A stretch of DNA of 16,241 nucleotides from assembly GCA_964464755.1 (NCBI GenBank), contig CAYXGZ010000069.1:1-16241 (forward strand), written 5' to 3'. This stretch comes from CAYXGZ01 sp964464755 (GTDB taxonomy: Bacteria > Planctomycetota > MHYJ01 > JACPRB01). The position numbers were made by a program, and so were the translations under genes. Below the pieces are notes generated by a model, which was not told the DNA's origin, searched no databases, and saw only the letters and a program-made list of their open reading frames with translations. Below, piece after piece: positions 13,036 to 16,241 of this stretch. Numbering within the stretch: the first letter of the stretch is position 1; each line of letters begins with the position of its first letter.

Positions 13036-15180
13036 ATGAAGCGTATCCTCTGGACCGCCATGCTCGTGCCGCTCGGCGCGGGGCTGCTCCTCGGCCAGGA
13101 CCCGCCCGTGCGGCCGCCCGGCGTGCCGCCCCGGCCCGTAGCGCCGCCGGCCCCGGCCCCGACGCCGGCCCCCGGCGACCCTCAGGACGGCTCGAAGGTC
13201 CAGCTGAACAGCATCACGCTGCAGCAGCTGCTCGAGAGCGTCCAGAAGCGGACCAAGAAGACCTTCGTCTACGACGACCTGGTCGGCCAGCAGTTCGCGC
13301 AGAAGAAGGTCCGCGTGTTCGCGTCGAGGGACTTCGGCTCCCCGGAGGAGCTCTTCGCCATCTTCCAGTCGGTCCTCGAGGTCCAGGATTTCGCGCTCAT
13401 CCGCGTCGGCGAGGGCGACAAGGAGGTCTACAAGGTCCAGCCCTCGGGCAAGGCCCGCATGAAGGCGCCGGTGGACGGCGCCGGCCGCGAGCCCAACGAC
13501 AGCTACGTGACCCGCGTCTTCACCCTGAAGCACGTGAGCCCGCAGGACGTCTTCCAGGCGCTGATGAACATCGCGGCCCCGCAGTCCGTGATCCCGGTCC
13601 AGAACGCCGGGATGCTGATCGTCACGGACTTCGACTACAACATCCGCCGCTACGAGCAGATCATCGAGTCGATCGACAAGCAGAAGCCGGACATGGTCAC
13701 GAAGATGATCCCGCTCCGGAAGGCGATCGCCTCGGACGTCGAGACGATGCTCAACAACCTGCTCACGGCGATCGTGGCCCAGCAGAAGGCGCGGCCCGGC
13801 ATGCCGGGCATCCCCGGGCAGGAACAGGCCAAGGTCGTCGCCGACAAGCGGACGAACTCCCTGCTCATCCTGGCCGAGCCCGGCCGCATGGAGCAGGTCG
13901 AGTCGCTCGTCCGCCAGCTCGACGGCGAGGCGGAGTTCGAGTCGAGCGGCATCTACCTCGTCCACCTCAAGCACACCGACGCGGTGGACATGTCCCGAAC
14001 GGTGAACGCGCTCTACAACATCGGCGTCGACCAGAACGGCATCCCGACGGGCGGGTCGAGCGGCTCGATCAAGCCGAACCAGCCGGTCGGCCCCGGCGGC
14101 GCGCCCACCACGGGCGGCTCCGCCCAGTCGCCCGGCGGCGTCGGAGGCGGCGAGCCCAAGATCGTCGCCGACAAGCGCACCAACTCCCTGATGATCGTCA
14201 CGGACCGCAACACCTACCTCCAGCTCCTGAAGCTCGTCGAGCGGCTGGACCGCCGGCGGCCCCAGGTCCTGATCAAGGCGACGGTCGTCGAGGTGCGCTC
14301 CAAGGACACCTTCGACCTCGGCATCGAGCTGGGCGCCGCGAACGAGCCCAACGGCGTGACGCCCCTCGGCCACACGGGCTTCGGCTACAGCACGTTCGTG
14401 CCGGACCCCTCCGGCAAGTTCTTCAACATCGTGCCGGTCGACACCCCGGGCCTGACCTTCGCGCTCGTGAAGGACCGCATCGGGAACCTCGGCGTGCTGC
14501 TCAAGGCCCTCAAGGACAAGGCGAGCATCCAGATCCTGGACGAGCCGGAGGTCGCGACGGTCGACAACGGCGCCGCGGACATCAAGCTCTCGACGGACGT
14601 CCCCGTGACCCAGGTCTCGGTGACCGGCACCGGCATCGCGCAGGAGACCTTCTCCGGGTTCCAGAGCGCGGTGACGACGCTGTCGATCTCCCCGCACATC
14701 AGCGAGGGGAACTACCTGCGCCTCGAGACGAACGTGAAGATCGAGAAGTTCAGCGGGACCTCGGCCGACCGGCGCATCCCGCCCGCGAAGACGAGCCGCG
14801 AGATCAACGCGAAGCCCATCATGGTGCCGAACGCCCACACGATCGTCATCGGCGGCATCGTGACGACGGACCGGACGGACGTGGAGACCAGCGTGCCCTT
14901 CCTCGGCGAGATCCCGATCCTCGGGAACTTCTTCAAGCGCAGCCGCCAGGAGGAGGAGAAGCGGACGCTCTACATCTTCATCACGCCCTACATCCTCTAC
15001 GACGAGAGCTTCGCGGACCTCAAGGACCTGACCCGGGACCGGCACCTGGCCGTCCAGGGCATCCGGAACCAGGCCATCCGCAACCTGCAGATCGAGGGGC
15101 AGGGCGACCCGACCCCGGCGTCCAGCTACCGCTACGTCCGGCCGGTCGCCGACCGGCCCCGGAAGCCCCTGGAGGACTAG
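13036..15180 (+). CDS. gspD: GspD/PilQ-family secretin
   Basis: A 714-residue outer-membrane secretin starts at ATG 13036 behind GGAGGAA (13024-13030). It has a signal peptide (about 1-20), a Pro/Ala-rich linker, an N0 domain (about 54-136), N1 (about 158-214), N2 (about 220-297) and N3 (about 305-406), then the secretin core (about 409-655). The core has VLIKATVVEVRS, IQILDEPEVAT and the family signature VPFLGEIPILGNFFK at 620-634. N3 carries a Gly/Ser/Pro-rich loop at about 338-374, as in many GspD proteins. The tail (655-714) may serve assembly. It forms the gated channel of a type II secretion or type IV pilus-like machine. The N0-N1-N2-N3 order favours GspD over PilQ, whose AMIN domains are absent. 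The ATPase gene follows after one base. Confidence 0.95.
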   Translation: MKRILWTAMLVPLGAGLLLGQDPPVRPPGVPPRPVAPPAPAPTPAPGDPQDGSKVQLNSITLQQLLESVQKRTKKTFVYDDLVGQQFAQKKVRVFASRDFGSPEELFAIFQSVLEVQDFALIRVGEGDKEVYKVQPSGKARMKAPVDGAGREPNDSYVTRVFTLKHVSPQDVFQALMNIAAPQSVIPVQNAGMLIVTDFDYNIRRYEQIIESIDKQKPDMVTKMIPLRKAIASDVETMLNNLLTAIVAQQKARPGMPGIPGQEQAKVVADKRTNSLLILAEPGRMEQVESLVRQLDGEAEFESSGIYLVHLKHTDAVDMSRTVNALYNIGVDQNGIPTGGSSGSIKPNQPVGPGGAPTTGGSAQSPGGVGGGEPKIVADKRTNSLMIVTDRNTYLQLLKLVERLDRRRPQVLIKATVVEVRSKDTFDLGIELGAANEPNGVTPLGHTGFGYSTFVPDPSGKFFNIVPVDTPGLTFALVKDRIGNLGVLLKALKDKASIQILDEPEVATVDNGAADIKLSTDVPVTQVSVTGTGIAQETFSGFQSAVTTLSISPHISEGNYLRLETNVKIEKFSGTSADRRIPPAKTSREINAKPIMVPNAHTIVIGGIVTTDRTDVETSVPFLGEIPILGNFFKRSRQEEEKRTLYIFITPYILYDESFADLKDLTRDRHLAVQGIRNQAIRNLQIEGQGDPTPASSYRYVRPVADRPRKPLED
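13831..13872 (+). repeat. Secretin N2 copy of an internal repeat (pairs with 14158-14199)
   Basis: This segment encodes KVVADKRTNSLLIL in domain N2. It matches 35 of 42 bases with 14158-14199, which encodes KIVADKRTNSLMIV in domain N3. The likeness reflects the repeated ring-building fold of secretin N domains. It is probably inherited and kept by selection on the protein rather than a recent DNA duplication. Confidence 0.75.
14158..14199 (+). repeat. Secretin N3 copy of the internal repeat
   Basis: Second copy of the segment at 13831-13872, with 35 of 42 identical bases. It falls directly after the Gly-rich loop of N3 and restarts the fold with the same ADKRTNSL core. Confidence 0.75.
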
Positions 15181-15181
15181 G
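15171..15181 (+). promoter_or_regulatory. Ribosome binding site deciding the gspE start
   Basis: GGAGG at 15171-15175 lies inside the last codons of the secretin gene, six bases before ATG 15182. It fixes that ATG as the start and indicates independent but co-transcribed translation. Confidence 0.8.
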
Positions 15182-16241
15182 ATGGCCCGGCTCGACCTCC
15201 TGAAGGACCGCCTCCGCGACCGGAACCTCCTCGTCGAGGACAAGTTCGAGGAGTGGGTCCAGCTCGCCCGCACGACGAGCCAGACCCTGGACCGCGTGCT
15301 GCTCGCCTCCGGCTACCTGACCGAGGCGCAGATGCTGGAGGTCTTCGGGAGCGTCCTGGGCATCCCCGTCGTCCCGCGCCTCGCGGACGCCGAGGTCCCG
15401 GCCGAGTTCGTCAAGCGCGTCCCCGTCCAGTTCGCCCGCCATCACCACCTCGTCGGCGTGAAGGAGGGCGACGGCGCCTTCCGCGTCGCCAGCTGCACGC
15501 CGCTCGACACGCACCCCGTGGACGACCTCTCGGCGATGCTCGACCGGACCGTGGAGGTCGTGCTCGCGCCCCGCGCGGAGATCGCCGCCCTGATCAACCG
15601 GGCCTACCAGCAGAAGATGGACGTCGTCGACGAGATGCTGGAGGACCTCGACGACCAGGAGCTCGCCGGGCTCTCCAAGGAGCTCGAGAAGGCCGGCGAC
15701 CTGCTCGACATCGCGAACAAGGCCCCGATCGTCAAGCTCGTCAACATGGTCCTCTTCCAGGCGCTGAAGATGCGCGCCTCGGACGTGCACATCCAGCCCT
15801 ACGAGGACAAGCTCCAGGTCCGGTTCCGCATCGACGGCATCCTCTACGACATGATGACGCCGCCGAAGAAGATCCAGGACGCCGTGATCTCCCGCGTGAA
15901 GATCATGGGCAAGATGGACATCGCGGAGCGCCGCCTCCCGCAGGACGGCCGCGCCACGGTGAAGCTCGGCGACGGCGAGGTCGACATCCGCATCTCGAGC
16001 GTCCCCACGAGCCACGGCGAGCGCCTCGTGCTCCGCCTGCTCGACAAGGGGGCCCGGCTCTACGAGCTCGAGGAGCTCGGCATCGAGCCCGAGGACATGG
16101 TGCCGATCCGGCGCCTCATCGACGCCTCGCACGGCATCGTGCTCGTCACGGGCCCGACGGGCTCGGGCAAGACGACGACGCTCTACGCGGCCCTGAAGCG
16201 CATCAACGCGACCGAGTACAACATCATGACGATCGAGGACC
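15182..16241 (+). CDS. gspE: GspE/PilB-family assembly ATPase, C-terminus cut by window edge
   Basis: The open frame from ATG 15182 runs off the window after 353 codons. Residues 1-145 form the GspE/MshE N-terminal domain (LLASGYLTEAQMLEVFGSVL, then VPAEFVKRVPVQFARHH). An acidic linker at about 145-179 follows. The N2E and motor region begins near 180 (KAPIVKLVNMVLFQAL) with RASDVHIQ at 198-205, RRLPQDGRA and SHGERLVLRLL. Walker A is GPTGSGKT at 324-331. The window ends within the Asp box (NIMTIED), so Walker B and the His box are not visible. It should be the cytoplasmic hexameric ATPase powering pseudopilus or pilus assembly with the secretin just upstream. Pairing with a GspD-type secretin favours type II secretion naming; PilB or MshE cannot be ruled out without the downstream genes. 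Confidence 0.95.
   Translation, partial: MARLDLLKDRLRDRNLLVEDKFEEWVQLARTTSQTLDRVLLASGYLTEAQMLEVFGSVLGIPVVPRLADAEVPAEFVKRVPVQFARHHHLVGVKEGDGAFRVASCTPLDTHPVDDLSAMLDRTVEVVLAPRAEIAALINRAYQQKMDVVDEMLEDLDDQELAGLSKELEKAGDLLDIANKAPIVKLVNMVLFQALKMRASDVHIQPYEDKLQVRFRIDGILYDMMTPPKKIQDAVISRVKIMGKMDIAERRLPQDGRATVKLGDGEVDIRISSVPTSHGERLVLRLLDKGARLYELEELGIEPEDMVPIRRLIDASHGIVLVTGPTGSGKTTTLYAALKRINATEYNIMTIED

Noticed and set aside
12970..15273. Minus-strand open frame of 767 codons opposite the secretin
   Set aside because: Antisense shadow. The plus strand reads as a complete secretin with its family signature.

Overview
This is a dense, very high-GC bacterial stretch from a cell with an outer membrane. It encodes an outer-membrane barrel, a secretin, a lipoprotein and several secreted proteins. 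The mix of FecR-domain proteins, ECF sigma/anti-sigma pairs, a CHASE2 cyclase and Ala/Pro-rich leaders would fit Planctomycetota or another high-GC Gram-negative phylum such as Acidobacteriota or Myxococcota. Nothing in the window settles the phylum. I see no rRNA, tRNA, CRISPR array, insertion sequence or phage gene, and no gene-free stretch longer than about 120 bases.

Layout. (1) 1-851, minus strand: a ROK-family sugar kinase (glucokinase type) missing only its C-terminal end. (2) 968-8757, plus strand: five closely packed genes behind a recognisable sigma70-type promoter. They encode an alginate-export-like outer-membrane barrel, a small secreted Cys-containing protein, a secreted FecR-domain protein, a beta-propeller/IPT surface protein with a possible C-terminal sorting tail, and a membrane adenylate cyclase with an unusually large CHASE2-type sensor. 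(3) 11240-8759, minus strand: an ECF sigma factor, its zinc-type membrane anti-sigma with a coiled coil and FN3-like periplasmic domain, and a lipoprotein. The lipoprotein stop lies one base from the cyclase stop. (4) 11353-16241, plus strand, divergent from (3): a second ECF sigma, an anti-sigma combining a zinc domain with FecR, a GspD-like secretin and a GspE-like ATPase cut by the window end. Spacings in this set are ATGA, 1 base and 1 base.

How the parts may work together (inference). Region 2 looks like an envelope-to-cAMP signalling unit, with surface and periplasmic proteins feeding a CHASE2 sensor that controls a class III cyclase with a Lys/Thr substrate pair. Region 4 looks like a secretion or pilus assembly operon led by its own sigma switch. 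The FecR anti-sigma sits directly before a secretin whose N0 domain belongs to the same fold family as the STN domain that signals to FecR in the FecA/FecR/FecI system. A secretin-to-FecR checkpoint is therefore the most interesting testable idea here. Regions 3 and 4 place two ECF modules back to back over a 112-base shared control region.
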